A DNA stretch of 64,000 bases from Stigmatella aurantiaca (GCF_900109545.1 NZ_FOAP01000024.1:1-64000), one strand, 5' to 3'. Shown: positions 25,279 through 34,835, counted from the first letter of the stretch. Notes: generated by a model from the letters alone, not told the origin. Translations and numbers: made by a program.

Positions 25279-26874
25279 CTAGGTCAGCTCCGAGGCAATC
25301 TGCTCAGCGGCCCGCAGTCCATCAATGGCCGAGGAGACGATGCCCCCCGCGTAGCCGCAGCCCTCGCCCACGGGGTACAGGCCCTTGAGCGACACGGACT
25401 GCAGGTTCTCGCCGCGGGTGATGCGCAGCGGGGAGCTGGTGCGGCTCTCGATGCCGATGAGCTTGCCCTCGTCGCTGTTGAAGCCGCGCATCTTCCGGTC
25501 GAAGGCGCGCAGGGCCTGCTTGATGGACTCGGTGAGGCGGGCGGGGAACAGGACGTTGAGGTCCGTCTTGACGATGCCGGGCCGGTAGCTGGTGTCCCCG
25601 GGGTCCTTCTTGGCCCGGCCGGCGAGGTAGTCCGGGATGGTCTGCGCGGGGGCGAAGAACTTCCCGCCGCCCAGCGCATAGGCCTTCTGCTCCCAGTGGC
25701 GCTGGAACTCCAGCCCCGCGAGCGGGCCGTGGAAGCCCTCGCGCTCGAAGTCCTGCACGGACACGGTGACGACGATGCCGGAGTTGGCGAACTTCGCGTT
25801 GCGGCGCGAGTTGCTCATGCCGTTGGTGCACTGCTGGCCGTCCTCGGTGGGCGTGGGCACCACGATGCCGCCGGGGCACATGCAGAACGAGTAGATGCCG
25901 CGCACCTCGCCGTCCACATCCAGGTTCTCGGCCAGCTTGTAGTCGGCCGGGGGCAGGCGGGGGTTCTTCGCCGCGCTGCCGTACTGGATGCTGTTGATGA
26001 GCCCCTGCGGGTGCTCGGCCCGGAAGCCCAGGGCGAAGGGCTTGGCCTCCACGCTCACGTGCTTGTCCGCCGCGAAGCGCTCGTACAGCTCGCGCGCCGA
26101 GTTGCCCGGCGCGAGCACCACCCGGTCGCTCTCCAGCGTGCGCCCATCCACCAGCTTCAGCCCCGCCACCCGGCCATCCCGGTAGAGCAGGTCCTCCACC
26201 TTGTGCTCGAAGAGCACCTGGCACCCGCCGGCGATGAGCATGTCGCGGATGCGCGCCACCGCGCCCGGCAGCAGGTCCGAGCCGATGTGCGGCTTGCCCT
26301 CGATGAGGATGTGGTCCGGCGCGCCGTACTGGGCGAACGTCTCGATGACCTTGCGCACCATGGGGTGGTTGATGCGCGTGGAGAGCTTGCCGTCCGTGTA
26401 GGCCCCGGCGCCGCCCTCGCCGAAGTTCATGTTGCTCTCCGGGTGGAGCGTGCCATCGCGCATCAGCTTCGCCACGTCCTTGCGGCGCGTCACCACCTCG
26501 CGCCCCCGCTCCAGCAGGATGCTGCGCACCCCGCGCTCCAGGAGCCCCAGGGCGCAGAAGAGGCCCGCGGGCCCGGTACCGATGATGAGCGGCCAGCGCT
26601 CGGGCTCCTTCACCCGGGGCAGCGGCTCGGGCAGGGCCGGGGCCTCGCCCACATCCGGCGGGAGGCGGGGCGGGGGGCGGCCCGGGGCGAGGGTGACTTC
26701 GAGCGTATAGATGTAGCGAGGGCTGCCCTTCTTGCGGGCATCCAGCACCGAGCGCACCACACGCACCGACGCGAGATCGGACCGGGTCACCCCCAGCTTC
26801 TCCGCCGCACGCTGGCCGAGCAGCTCCTCCGGCTCGTCCAGCCACAGCCCGATGTTGTTCACCCGGTACGCCAT
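25279..26874 (-). CDS. FAD-dependent dehydrogenase, COG2509 family
   Basis: About 531 residues starting at ATG 26874 (MAYRVNNIGLWLDEPEELLG). A short N-terminal RNA-binding-like domain precedes the FAD-binding Rossmann motif IIGTGPAGLFCALGLLERG. Later landmarks are STRINHPMVRKVIETFAQYG, FCMCPGGIVVPTPTEDGQQC and a C-terminal GEGCGYAGGIVSSAIDGLRA. This is the long 'uncharacterized FAD-dependent dehydrogenase' family; the reaction is not known, but the conserved cysteines and the flavin site indicate a redox enzyme. Cytosolic. Confidence 0.85.
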   Translation of the reverse strand: MAYRVNNIGLWLDEPEELLGQRAAEKLGVTRSDLASVRVVRSVLDARKKGSPRYIYTLEVTLAPGRPPPRLPPDVGEAPALPEPLPRVKEPERWPLIIGTGPAGLFCALGLLERGVRSILLERGREVVTRRKDVAKLMRDGTLHPESNMNFGEGGAGAYTDGKLSTRINHPMVRKVIETFAQYGAPDHILIEGKPHIGSDLLPGAVARIRDMLIAGGCQVLFEHKVEDLLYRDGRVAGLKLVDGRTLESDRVVLAPGNSARELYERFAADKHVSVEAKPFALGFRAEHPQGLINSIQYGSAAKNPRLPPADYKLAENLDVDGEVRGIYSFCMCPGGIVVPTPTEDGQQCTNGMSNSRRNAKFANSGIVVTVSVQDFEREGFHGPLAGLEFQRHWEQKAYALGGGKFFAPAQTIPDYLAGRAKKDPGDTSYRPGIVKTDLNVLFPARLTESIKQALRAFDRKMRGFNSDEGKLIGIESRTSSPLRITRGENLQSVSLKGLYPVGEGCGYAGGIVSSAIDGLRAAEQIASELT

Positions 26875-27200
26875 ATGTGTTGGTCTCCTGCGCGGGGCCT
26901 GTATCTGTCCTGGCCGCCGGGGGCAATGCAAGTCCTTGGAAACACGGGGGAGCGCGCGGCCCTGCTTCAGGTGTGTACCCCGTTATGCACCCAGGGGCCG
27001 CATCCCCCGGACCCCCGGTGGGAATGCGAAGCGGGCTTCGCACCCGGGAGAACCCGGAAAACGCCCTGGCTTCTCTTAACCCACCGCAGCCAATGAGGAA
27101 TCCCGGGGGAATCCGTCTTGCAACCAACTGTTGGCATGAGGGTTGAAGAAGCGGGGAGGGACGACTTCCCCAGCCCCCCCTCTCTCTTGGAGGCAGTTCC
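26875..27200. other. Divergent intergenic region with consecutive hairpins (27025-27057)
   Basis: Separates the FAD dehydrogenase (minus) from the small 67-residue gene (plus). A G/C block near 26990-27020 (CCCAGGGGCCGC, CCCCCGGACCCCC) is followed by two perfect hairpins: TGCGAAG-CGGG-CTTCGCA at 27025-27042 and CCGGG-AGAA-CCCGG at 27044-27057. Neither is followed by a T-run, so these are not classic terminators. They could be a transcribed leader of the plus-strand gene or a dispersed palindromic repeat. No known riboswitch is recognised. Confidence 0.5.
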
Positions 27201-27404
27201 TTGAGCACCGACCAGAAGGGCCCCCGCATCCTGGCGCACACGTTCTACGCGCAGCTGCGCGCAAGCGGTTATACGCCGCAGCAAGTCATCGGCATCGCCA
27301 CGGAGCTGCTGGACATGGTCACCGATGACCTCAAGAGCAACGCCAAGCAGGACGTGCCCCCAGCGGCCTCCGAGGTGAGCCCGGGCTTCCAGCCCCGCGT
27401 CTGA
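27201..27404 (+). CDS. Small conserved-looking hypothetical protein
   Basis: 67 residues starting at TTG 27201 with a strong GGAGG seven bases upstream. Sequence: STDQKGPRILAHTFYAQLRA, then GYTPQQVIGIATELLDMVTD, ending in a Pro/Ser-rich tail. The first 50 residues are predicted helical with a helix-turn pattern, reminiscent of small adaptor or regulatory proteins; no family is recognised. Codon bias is typical of this genome. A strong intrinsic terminator follows at 27521-27543. Confidence 0.7.
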   Translation: MSTDQKGPRILAHTFYAQLRASGYTPQQVIGIATELLDMVTDDLKSNAKQDVPPAASEVSPGFQPRV

Positions 27405-27543
27405 CCCGGTAGACTGCAGGCAACCCTGGCGGGCAAGTGGGCTCCGGACTGGTTTCGGGGTTCCCACCCGCTCTGGGCACGGGGCACCGGTGCGGTGCCA
27501 ACCCTCACGAGTGGTGAGCAACCGGCGCGCCGCCGGTTTTTTT
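27405..27543 (+). other. Structured 3' region of the small gene (possible ncRNA)
   Basis: After the stop of the 67-residue gene, 139 bases hold three successive hairpins: GGCACC-GGTGC-GGTGCC (27484-27500), CTCAC-GAGTG-GTGAG (27504-27518) and the terminator stem at 27521. This may be a long 3' UTR or an independent small RNA processed from it; no known RNA family is recognised and no separate promoter is obvious. Confidence 0.35.
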
Positions 27544-28185
27544 ATGCGCGGCCTCTCGCCTGCGCTCGCGCGCCGCGGCCCCCGCCACCACGAGCAGCCC
27601 GGCGGTCAGCGTGGAGAACACCGAGCTGGCGGTCTCCGTGGCCTGAATGGCGATGAGCCCCCCGGCGCCCAGGAAGGCGAGCCAGTCCACCCAGGCCGGG
27701 CGCGCCTGGGGCAGCACGAGCAGGGTGACGCACGCGGTGAAGGGCAGTCCCAGCTTCACCTGCCGGGCGATCTGCGGCCCGCTCGTCAGCACCGTGCCCC
27801 AGTTGTGCACGAGCAGCGCGGCGAAGATGACCACCGTGCCCAGGGCGAGCACCATCACCCCGGCGGCGGCGGCGTCCTTGGCCAGGCGGGCCTTCTCGTC
27901 GAACTGCTGGACGGCGAGATCCACCAGGTGCTCGAGCGCGCTGTTGAGGATCTCCGCGAAGAAGATGAGCAGCACGCAGAAGATGAGCGTCACCTTCTCG
28001 GCGAGCCCCAGGGGGATGCCGCTGCCCACCAGCCCCACGAGCACACCGGAGACCAGGTGGACGCGCATGTTGCGCTGGTAGACGACAGTGTGGATGAGGC
28101 CCTTCCACGCATGGTGGAACGAGGCCAGCAGGCCAGCGGCGCCACGGTGTGGGAATTGGGGGCGAGGCGGGTGGGGGTGGGTCAT
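27505..28185 (-). CDS. dgkA: Diacylglycerol kinase (DgkA family), membrane-bound
   Basis: 226 residues. The DgkA core occupies residues 18-125: FHHAWKGLIHTVVYQRNMRVH, catalytic glutamates in FFAEILNSALEHLVDL, and RLAKDAAAAGVMVLALGTVV, each in a membrane helix. About 80 additional C-terminal residues add two more hydrophobic helices (KLGLPFTACVTLLVLPQ, SVFSTLTAGLLVVAGAA), longer than the 120-residue E. coli enzyme. It recycles diacylglycerol or phosphorylates undecaprenol at the inner membrane. Its 3' end overlaps the convergent terminator. Confidence 0.88.
   Translation of the reverse strand: MTHPHPPRPQFPHRGAAGLLASFHHAWKGLIHTVVYQRNMRVHLVSGVLVGLVGSGIPLGLAEKVTLIFCVLLIFFAEILNSALEHLVDLAVQQFDEKARLAKDAAAAGVMVLALGTVVIFAALLVHNWGTVLTSGPQIARQVKLGLPFTACVTLLVLPQARPAWVDWLAFLGAGGLIAIQATETASSVFSTLTAGLLVVAGAAARERRREAAHKKTGGAPVAHHS
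27521..27543 (+). terminator. Rho-independent terminator
   Basis: Stem ACCGGCG/CGCCGGT with loop CGC, followed by seven T residues, on the plus strand. It terminates the transcript of the 67-residue gene. It lies inside the 3' end of the convergent dgkA-like gene, whose last codons it encodes on the other strand. Confidence 0.85.
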
Positions 28186-28276
28186 CGCGCTTGGAGGACG
28201 GGCAGACTAACACCGGGAACGGGAATACCGCCGTGCTCGCGTATGGGGAAGCGGGCGCCTATGGTCCGGCCCCATC

Positions 28277-31105
28277 ATGGCACGCCTCCGTTCCGGGCAT
28301 GGTCCCGTCCTTGCGCTCCTGCTGCTTCCCGCCGTCGCGGCCGCCCAGGCCCCCCTGGAAGATCCCCTCGACTGCGGCCTGGATCCCCCGGGCCGCGTTT
28401 ACGTCCCCCGGCCCGGGCCCCGCGCCCACGAGGCCGCGCCCTGGACGGACAGAGAGCCGACGCTCGTCCGCCGGGAGCTGCGCGACTCCGGCATGGGCAC
28501 GCGCTCGGGGGTACCTCAGACCCGGCTGCACGGCGGGGCGCTGTCCGGGAAGACGATCTACCTGAGCCCCGGGCACGGCTTCTACCGCAGCGCCCCCCTG
28601 GCGCGCTGGGCGACCCAGCGTCCCAACACGTTCGGGGTCGTCGAGGATTTTGTCTCAGCGGAGACGCTCAACCAGTACCTGCTGCCCATGCTGATGGGGG
28701 CGGGGGCCGTGGTGGTGCCGGTGCGGGAGCCGGACCTCAACCCGCGGATGGCCATCGTCAACAATGGGGACCCGGGCTACTCGGAGCAGGGGGACCCGGG
28801 CCTGTTCAGCACCTCCCCGGTGCCGGGGTGGGGGCCTCCGCCCTCGCCCATGGCGAACAACGTGCTGCCCTTCCAGCTTGGGGGGAGCCGGGTGATGACC
28901 GCCGCCGCCCAGGCGACGGCCTCGGCCTCGTGGGTGCCGAACATTCCGGAGGACGGCGCGCGGTACGTGTACATCGCCTACACCTCGGATCCCTCGCGCG
29001 TGCACGACGCGCACTTCGTGGTGCGGCACGCGGGGGGCGAGAGCCACTTCCGGATCAACCAGCGCCGCCATGGGGGCACCTGGGTGATGCTGGGGCGCTT
29101 CTACTTCAAGGCGGGCCAGTCGCCGGAGAAGGGGGCGGTGCAGGCCCTCAACGACTCCACGGCGCAGGGCGGCGTGTCCCTGGACGCGGTGCGCTTCGGC
29201 GGTGGCACGGGCTTCATCGGCGATGCGGAGATGGGGCCGGTGCCCCGGCCGCGCTATGAGGAGTGCGCGCGCTACCACACGCAGTTCAGCGGGGCGCCCG
29301 CCTCGGTGTTCGCCCCCTCGGGCACGAACAGGCTGAGCAACGAGCGCAACGACGACGTCACCGCGCGCTCGCGCTTCGCGGCGTGGGACCACGAGGAGGG
29401 CGAGGATGCCGTCTACGTGGCCTGGCACACCAACGCCTCGGGGGCGGGCGCGTACGGGACGGAGGGCTACGTGTACGGACCCAACCCGGTGGACGGCACG
29501 CTCAACTTCACGGGGGTGCCCGGCAGCGACGTGATGGCCCAGGCGCTGCTGGACGAGCTGGACCATGATCTCAAGGCCACGGTGGTGGTGGACCCGCCCT
29601 GGCGGACGCGGAAGCTGCGCTCGGCCTACTTCGGCGAGGTGAACCCGGCCCACAACCCCGAGATGCCCTCGGTGCTCCTGGAGATCGCCTACCACGACTC
29701 GGAGCGGGACGCGGTGCACCTGCGGGAAGCGGACTTCCGGAGGGTGGCGGCGCGCGCCATCCTGCAGGGGCTCATCAAGTACTTCGCGAAGCGGGATGGG
29801 GCGCCGGTCCACCTGCCGCCCGAGCCGCCCACGGCGGTGGCCGCGCTCAACAAGGCCGGAGGCGTGGAGGTACGCTGGGCCGCTTCCCCCACGGACAGCG
29901 ATGACGTGGGAGGGCACGCGGCCACCGCGTACCGCGTCTACCAGAGCGAGGACGGCCTGGGCTGGGACGAGGGCCACGAGACGGCCGAGACCGCCTTCAC
30001 CATGGCATTGCCCCCGGGCACCACGCGCTACTTCCGGGTGGCGGCCCTGAATGCGGGCGGAGAGTCCTTCCCCTCGGAGACGGTGGGGGTGCGGACCGGC
30101 GAGGCGCCGCCGGTGCTCATCATCAACGCCTTCGACCGGCTGGATGCGACCATGAACCTCACCGAGGACCTGACGCCGTATGATCTCGGCTCCCCGGTGC
30201 GCGTGTTGCTGGAGGCCATGAACGATGGCTCGTCCATCCGGCGGCATGGCGCCGCGGTGGCGCGGCACGCGGTGGCCTTCGACAGCGCGACGAACGAAGC
30301 CTTCGCCGCGAAGCTGACGAACCTCACGGGCTACCGGCTCGTGGACTGGTTCACGGGCCGAGGGGGCGTGAAGGGCGCGCCGCCCACCCGGGACGAGCAG
30401 GTCGCGCTTCGCGACTTCGTGTCCAAGGGAGGGCACCTGCTCTTCTCGGGCAGCAACGCCGCCTCCCAGCTCCTGGCGGGCAGCGCGGAGGATCAGGCCT
30501 TCCTGGCGGACATTCTCCGCGCCACGGTGGGCAGCAGCGGCACCTCCTCGCTCCTCGTGGAGGGCCAGCCGGGACAGTGGCTCGCCCCGGCCACGAACCT
30601 GGCGCTCGATGACGGGACGCGCGGTGGGCTGGCGGTGGGAGTGACCGACGTGCTGGCCCCGGCCGGTGGGGCGCTCCCCGTGCTGCGCTACGCCGGGACG
30701 GAGTTCCCGGCGGGAGTGGCCTCGGCGCCAGGGGGACAGGTCCTCTTCCTGGGAATTCCCCTGGAAGGCATCGTGAGCCCCTGGCGGCGGGAGTACGTGA
30801 TGGGCGCATTCCTGGCCCGCACGGGGCTGCTCGCCACGGAGCCGGCCGCTCCGGGCGACGAGCCGCCGCTGCCTGACCTGGGACCGGCCAACCAGTGGAC
30901 CCCTGCCACGGGCAATGACGTCCGGCCGCCCGACCCGCTCCCGCCTCCTTATGTGGTGGGCGAGGTGCCAGAGTCCTACGAAGCGGCGGATACGGGCTGT
31001 GGTTGTGGCGCGGGCTCCGCTCCGGTGTTCATGGCGTGGTGGGGCCTGCTCGTAACTGTGCAGCTCCAACGAGCGCGCCGGCGCACGCCGCATTCCAGTC
31101 GTTGA
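28277..31105 (+). CDS. Secreted N-acetylmuramoyl-L-alanine amidase with FN3 region and MYXO-CTERM-like tail
   Basis: 942 residues. Signal peptide: VLALLLLPAVAAAQA. Amidase_3 features: KTIYLSPGHGFYRS (first zinc His), then after a long insertion VYVAWHTNASGAGAYG and PSVLLEIAYHDSERDAVHLR, which hold the further ligands and catalytic Glu. The insertion (residues about 200-340) contains a galactose-binding-like block (RYVYIAYTSDP, VMLGRFYFKAG). A fibronectin-III-like module follows around residue 515 (PPTAVAALNKAGGVEVRW, TRYFRVAALNAGGESFPSE), then a ThuA/glutamine-amidotransferase-like region (LRDFVSKGGHLLFSGSNAAS). The end (DTGCGCGAGSAPVF, then hydrophobic WWGLLVTVQ and RARRR) is a MYXO-CTERM-like surface-sorting signal. 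Role: cell-wall or prey peptidoglycan hydrolysis at the cell surface. Confidence 0.85.
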   Translation: MARLRSGHGPVLALLLLPAVAAAQAPLEDPLDCGLDPPGRVYVPRPGPRAHEAAPWTDREPTLVRRELRDSGMGTRSGVPQTRLHGGALSGKTIYLSPGHGFYRSAPLARWATQRPNTFGVVEDFVSAETLNQYLLPMLMGAGAVVVPVREPDLNPRMAIVNNGDPGYSEQGDPGLFSTSPVPGWGPPPSPMANNVLPFQLGGSRVMTAAAQATASASWVPNIPEDGARYVYIAYTSDPSRVHDAHFVVRHAGGESHFRINQRRHGGTWVMLGRFYFKAGQSPEKGAVQALNDSTAQGGVSLDAVRFGGGTGFIGDAEMGPVPRPRYEECARYHTQFSGAPASVFAPSGTNRLSNERNDDVTARSRFAAWDHEEGEDAVYVAWHTNASGAGAYGTEGYVYGPNPVDGTLNFTGVPGSDVMAQALLDELDHDLKATVVVDPPWRTRKLRSAYFGEVNPAHNPEMPSVLLEIAYHDSERDAVHLREADFRRVAARAILQGLIKYFAKRDGAPVHLPPEPPTAVAALNKAGGVEVRWAASPTDSDDVGGHAATAYRVYQSEDGLGWDEGHETAETAFTMALPPGTTRYFRVAALNAGGESFPSETVGVRTGEAPPVLIINAFDRLDATMNLTEDLTPYDLGSPVRVLLEAMNDGSSIRRHGAAVARHAVAFDSATNEAFAAKLTNLTGYRLVDWFTGRGGVKGAPPTRDEQVALRDFVSKGGHLLFSGSNAASQLLAGSAEDQAFLADILRATVGSSGTSSLLVEGQPGQWLAPATNLALDDGTRGGLAVGVTDVLAPAGGALPVLRYAGTEFPAGVASAPGGQVLFLGIPLEGIVSPWRREYVMGAFLARTGLLATEPAAPGDEPPLPDLGPANQWTPATGNDVRPPDPLPPPYVVGEVPESYEAADTGCGCGAGSAPVFMAWWGLLVTVQLQRARRRTPHSSR

Positions 31106-31130
31106 CTCGGGTGCGGCACATGCCTACGGT
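31102..31130 (+). promoter_or_regulatory. Sigma-70-like promoter of the gap operon
   Basis: TTGACT at 31102-31107 and TACGGT at 31125-31130 are separated by exactly 17 bases, about 70 bases upstream of the gap start codon. This is the best housekeeping promoter match in the 94-base gap and would drive gap-pgk-tpiA-secG. Confidence 0.55.
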
Positions 31131-31199
31131 CGGCCGCTCTTTAACTCGACCCATCCCGCGTGGGCAGTGGGCCCACCGCCCTGAAGGAGAAGGATAGAC

Positions 31200-32213
31200 A
31201 TGGCTACCAAGATCGCCATCAACGGCTTTGGCCGCATCGGCCGCTGCATCCTGCGCGCCGCGCTCAGCCGCAAGGAGCAGGACATCGAGATCGTCGCGAT
31301 CAACGACCTCGACAAGCCCTCCTCGCTGGCCTACCTGCTGAAGTACGACTCCGTGCACCGCACGTGGCCCGGAGAGGTGAAGGCGACCGAGAAGGGCATC
31401 ATCGTGGACGGCCACTCCATCGCCGTCACCGCGGAGCGGGATCCGGCGGCGCTGCCCTGGAAGTCGCTGGGCGCGGACGTCGTGCTGGAGTGCACGGGCC
31501 GCTTCACCGCGCGCGAGGGTGCCGAGAAGCACCTGGCCGCGGGCGCCAAGAAGGTCATCGTCTCGGCGCCGGCCAAAGGCCCGGACCTGACGATCGCCTA
31601 CGGCATCAACCACGATCAGTACGATCCGAAGAAGCACCACATCCTGTCCAACGCCTCGTGCACCACCAACTGCCTGGCGCCGGTGGCCAAGACGCTGCTC
31701 GACAGCTTCGGCATCGAGAAGGGCCTGATGACGACGGTGCACAGCTACACCAACGACCAGCGCGTGCTGGACCTGGCGCACGAGGACATGCGCCGCTCGC
31801 GCGCCGCCGCGCTGTCGATGATCCCCACGAGCACGGGCGCCGCGAAGGCGATCGGTGAGGTGCTGCCGTCGCTCAAGGGCAAGCTGCACGGCCTGGCCAT
31901 CCGCGTGCCGACCCCGAACGTGTCCCTGGTGGACCTGACGGTGGTGACGAGCAAGTCCGTGACCGAGGACGCGCTGAAGGCGGCCTTCCGCAAGAACGCC
32001 GAGGGACCGCTCAAGGGCATCCTGCAGTACAGCGAGGAGCAGACGGTCTCCATCGACTTCAACGGCAACCCGCACTCGGCCATCTTCGACGCGACCAACG
32101 CCTACGTCATGGGGGAAAACCTCGTGAAGGTGATGGCGTGGTACGACAACGAGTGGGGCTTCTCGAACCGCATGGTGGACACCGCCAAGTTCCTGGCGTC
32201 CAAGGGCTTCTAG
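31200..32213 (+). CDS. gap: Glyceraldehyde-3-phosphate dehydrogenase, type I
   Basis: 337 residues. NAD-binding start [19 protein letters not shown]; catalytic cysteine in [13 protein letters not shown]; later catalytic His region and [14 protein letters not shown], all canonical. Residue Asp in [10 protein letters not shown] after the second strand suggests NAD preference. Catalyses phosphorylating oxidation of glyceraldehyde-3-phosphate in glycolysis. RBS GAAGGAGAAGG just upstream. First gene of gap-pgk-tpiA-secG. Confidence 0.97.
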   Translation: MATKIAINGFGRIGRCILRAALSRKEQDIEIVAINDLDKPSSLAYLLKYDSVHRTWPGEVKATEKGIIVDGHSIAVTAERDPAALPWKSLGADVVLECTGRFTAREGAEKHLAAGAKKVIVSAPAKGPDLTIAYGINHDQYDPKKHHILSNASCTTNCLAPVAKTLLDSFGIEKGLMTTVHSYTNDQRVLDLAHEDMRRSRAAALSMIPTSTGAAKAIGEVLPSLKGKLHGLAIRVPTPNVSLVDLTVVTSKSVTEDALKAAFRKNAEGPLKGILQYSEEQTVSIDFNGNPHSAIFDATNAYVMGENLVKVMAWYDNEWGFSNRMVDTAKFLASKGF

Positions 32214-32245
32214 TCCGCGCCGCGGCCGAGAGGGGAGAGACCAAG

Positions 32246-33433
32246 ATGATCCGCTACATCGATGACATGCAGCTGACGGGCAAGCGCGTCTTCATCCGCG
32301 TGGACTTCAACGTCCCGCTGGAGGGCCGGCGCGTGACCGACGACACCCGTATCCGCGAGGCGCTGCCGACCATTCGCCGCGCGCTGGAGATGGGTGGCAA
32401 AGTCATCCTGGCCTCCCACCTCGGCCGTCCCAAGGGGCCGGATCAGAAGCTGTCGCTGGAGCCCGCCGCCTCGAAGCTGGCCGAGCTGCTCGGGGCCAAG
32501 CACGAGGTGATTCTCGCCGACGACTGCGTGGGCGACGGGGTGAAGAAGCAGGTGCGGGAGCTGAAGGACGGGCAGGTGCTGGTGCTGGAGAACCTGCGCT
32601 TCCACAAGGAAGAGGAGGCCAATGACGAGGCCTTCGCGCGCGAGCTGGCGGCGCTGGCGGACGTGTACATCAACGATGCGTTCGGCACCGCGCACCGCGC
32701 CCATGCGTCCACCGCGGGCATGGTCCCCTTCGTGAAGGAGAAGGGCGCGGGCCTGCTGATGCGCAAGGAAATCGAATACCTGGGCGGCGTGCTGAAGAAC
32801 CCGCAGAAGCCCTTCGTGGCCATCCTGGGTGGCTCGAAGGTGAGCGACAAGATCAAGGTCATCGAGAGCCTGCTGCCCAAGGTGGACGCGCTGCTCATCG
32901 GTGGCGCCATGGCCTACACCTTCCTCAAGGCGCAGGGCATCGAGGTGGGCAAGAGCCGCGTGGAGGGGGACAAGCTGTCCCTGGCCACGAAGATCCTCGA
33001 GGCGGCGGAGCGCCTGAAGACGTCCATCGTGCTGCCGGTGGACCACGTGGTGGCCAACGAGCCCACGGAGAAGGGCGTGAAGAGCGAGACGCCGGACCGG
33101 GCCATCCCCGCGGACCAGATGGGGCTGGACATCGGGCCGAAGACGCGCGCGCAGTTCAACCAGCACATCCGCAACGCGAAGACGGTCATCTGGAACGGCC
33201 CCATGGGCCTGTTCGAGGTGGCGCAGTTCGCCGAGGGCACCCGCACGGTGGCCGAGTCCATGGCGAACAACCGCACGGCGGTGACGGTGATTGGCGGCGG
33301 CGACAGCGCCGCGGCGGTGCAGCAGATGGGCTACGGGGCGAAGATGAGCCACGTGTCCACCGGTGGCGGCGCATCGCTGGAGTTCCTTGAGGGCCGCGAG
33401 CTGCCGGGCATCAAGGCGTTGGAGACGAAGTAG
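32246..33433 (+). CDS. pgk: Phosphoglycerate kinase
   Basis: 395 residues from ATG 32246 (AGGGGAGA upstream). N-domain substrate site [39 protein letters not shown] and [11 protein letters not shown]-domain nucleotide site [30 protein letters not shown] and [15 protein letters not shown]. Transfers the acyl-phosphate of 1,3-bisphosphoglycerate to ADP. Second gene of the glycolytic operon. Confidence 0.97.
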   Translation: MIRYIDDMQLTGKRVFIRVDFNVPLEGRRVTDDTRIREALPTIRRALEMGGKVILASHLGRPKGPDQKLSLEPAASKLAELLGAKHEVILADDCVGDGVKKQVRELKDGQVLVLENLRFHKEEEANDEAFARELAALADVYINDAFGTAHRAHASTAGMVPFVKEKGAGLLMRKEIEYLGGVLKNPQKPFVAILGGSKVSDKIKVIESLLPKVDALLIGGAMAYTFLKAQGIEVGKSRVEGDKLSLATKILEAAERLKTSIVLPVDHVVANEPTEKGVKSETPDRAIPADQMGLDIGPKTRAQFNQHIRNAKTVIWNGPMGLFEVAQFAEGTRTVAESMANNRTAVTVIGGGDSAAAVQQMGYGAKMSHVSTGGGASLEFLEGRELPGIKALETK

Positions 33434-33459
33434 CCCCCATCATCTCCCCGGGAGGGACC

Positions 33460-34230
33460 ATGGCCGCCGAAGCACGCCGGAAGATCGTCGCTGGCAACTG
33501 GAAGATGAACAAGACCGTCCCCGAGGCGCTCGCGCTGGTGAAGGAGCTGCGGGGCGTGGTGCAGGCGCTGGGTGACAAGGTGGAGCTCGTCATCGCGCCG
33601 CCCTTCGTGGCGCTGCACCCGGTGGCCCAGGCCATCGAGGGCTCGAACCTGAAGCTGGCGGCGCAGAACTGCCACTGGGAGACCTCGGGGGCATTCACCG
33701 GCGAGGTGGCCGCGCCGATGCTGAAGGAGCTGGGCTGCACCTACGTCATCGTGGGCCACTCCGAGCGCCGTCAGTTTTTCGGGGAGACGGACGAGACGGT
33801 GAACAAGCGCTCCCAGGCGGTGCTCAAGGCGGGCATGCTGCCCATCATCTGCGTGGGCGAGACGCTGGCGGAGCGCGAGGGCAACCGGACGCTGGAGGTG
33901 GTGGAGCGCCAGGTGAAGGGGGCGCTCGCGGGCTTCAGCGCGGCGGACGTGTCCCGGTTCGTGCTGGCGTATGAGCCGGTGTGGGCCATCGGCACGGGCA
34001 AGACGGCCACGAGCGCCCAGGCGCAGGAGGTCCATGCGGCCATCCGGGCGCAGCTTGCCCGGCTGTACGACGGGGCGGCGGCGGGGCAGGTGCGGATCCA
34101 GTACGGCGGCAGCGTGAAGCCGGACAACGCCGCGGAATTGCTGGGCCAGCCGGATGTTGATGGGGCCCTGGTGGGCGGAGCGAGCCTGAAGGCGGGCGAC
34201 TTCGTGGCCATCGCCAAGGCAGGGGCATAA
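33460..34230 (+). CDS. tpiA: Triosephosphate isomerase
   Basis: 256 residues. TIM barrel with [12 protein letters not shown] (catalytic Lys), [15 protein letters not shown] (catalytic His), [16 protein letters not shown] (catalytic Glu), and phosphate-binding [16 protein letters not shown] with [10 protein letters not shown]. Interconverts dihydroxyacetone phosphate and glyceraldehyde-3-phosphate. Third gene of the operon; start preceded by GGGAGG. Confidence 0.97.
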   Translation: MAAEARRKIVAGNWKMNKTVPEALALVKELRGVVQALGDKVELVIAPPFVALHPVAQAIEGSNLKLAAQNCHWETSGAFTGEVAAPMLKELGCTYVIVGHSERRQFFGETDETVNKRSQAVLKAGMLPIICVGETLAEREGNRTLEVVERQVKGALAGFSAADVSRFVLAYEPVWAIGTGKTATSAQAQEVHAAIRAQLARLYDGAAAGQVRIQYGGSVKPDNAAELLGQPDVDGALVGGASLKAGDFVAIAKAGA

Positions 34231-34327
34231 GAGGAGAGCCGGTGGGGTGGCGTTAAGGAGTTGTCACCCCGCGGGCCGGTTGTGTAGGGTGCGCGTCCTT
34301 TTCCACTGAGCGTCTGAAAGAGAAGCC

Positions 34328-34759
34328 ATGCTGACCTTCTTCACGATCGTGCACGTCATCCTGTGCGTGTTCATGATCTTCGTCATCCTGCTGCAACCCG
34401 GGAAGGACGCGGGCATGGGCTCGGCGCTCGGCGGTGGAGCGGCCACGAGCGCCTTCGGTGGCCGGGGCGCGGTGACGTTCCTCAGCAAGCTGACGGGCGC
34501 CTGCGCGGCGCTGTTCTTCATGACGTCGCTGGGGCTGTCGTTCGTGGGGCTGCGCCCCTCGGTGGCGGCGGGCCCGGTGGCCACGCCTCCGGCGGCAGCG
34601 GCGCCCGCGGCGGCGGGAGGCACGGCGGCCCCGGCGGCGGCGACGCCTCCGGTGGGTGCGGCTCCGGAAGGAACCCCGCCCAGCGTGGAGCAGCCGCGCG
34701 AGGCGCCTGCCCCGGCACCGGCCGAGGCGGCCCCGGCGCAGCCTGCGCCGCAGCAGTAA
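34328..34759 (+). CDS. secG: Preprotein translocase subunit SecG
   Basis: 143 residues. The SecG core, LTFFTIVHVILCVFMIFVIL then LQPGKDAGMGSALGGG and the second helix (TGACAALFFMTSLGLSFVGL), is complete. It is followed by a 70-residue Ala/Pro-rich cytoplasmic or periplasmic tail, a common extension in myxobacteria. SecG assists SecYE-dependent export at the inner membrane. Placement after tpiA is the widespread gap-pgk-tpiA-secG arrangement. A 97-base spacer precedes it. Confidence 0.93.
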   Translation: MLTFFTIVHVILCVFMIFVILLQPGKDAGMGSALGGGAATSAFGGRGAVTFLSKLTGACAALFFMTSLGLSFVGLRPSVAAGPVATPPAAAAPAAAGGTAAPAAATPPVGAAPEGTPPSVEQPREAPAPAPAEAAPAQPAPQQ

Positions 34760-34835
34760 GAAGAAAGTTGGAAGCGCAGCCGTTGAAAACGGTTGCGCGA
34801 AGCACGGCGGTTCGATACATGGGCCGCGTTGGTTC

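Noticed and set aside
26985-27057. Riboswitch (c-di-GMP type) upstream of the 67-residue gene
   Set aside because: No match to the conserved GEMM core could be found, only simple hairpins.
21717-27096. Very long plus-strand open frames opposite the YhaM, methyltransferase and FAD genes (up to 1356 codons)
   Set aside because: Antisense to clear genes, with Arg/Ala/Gly-rich non-protein-like composition; long antisense frames are expected at this G+C content.
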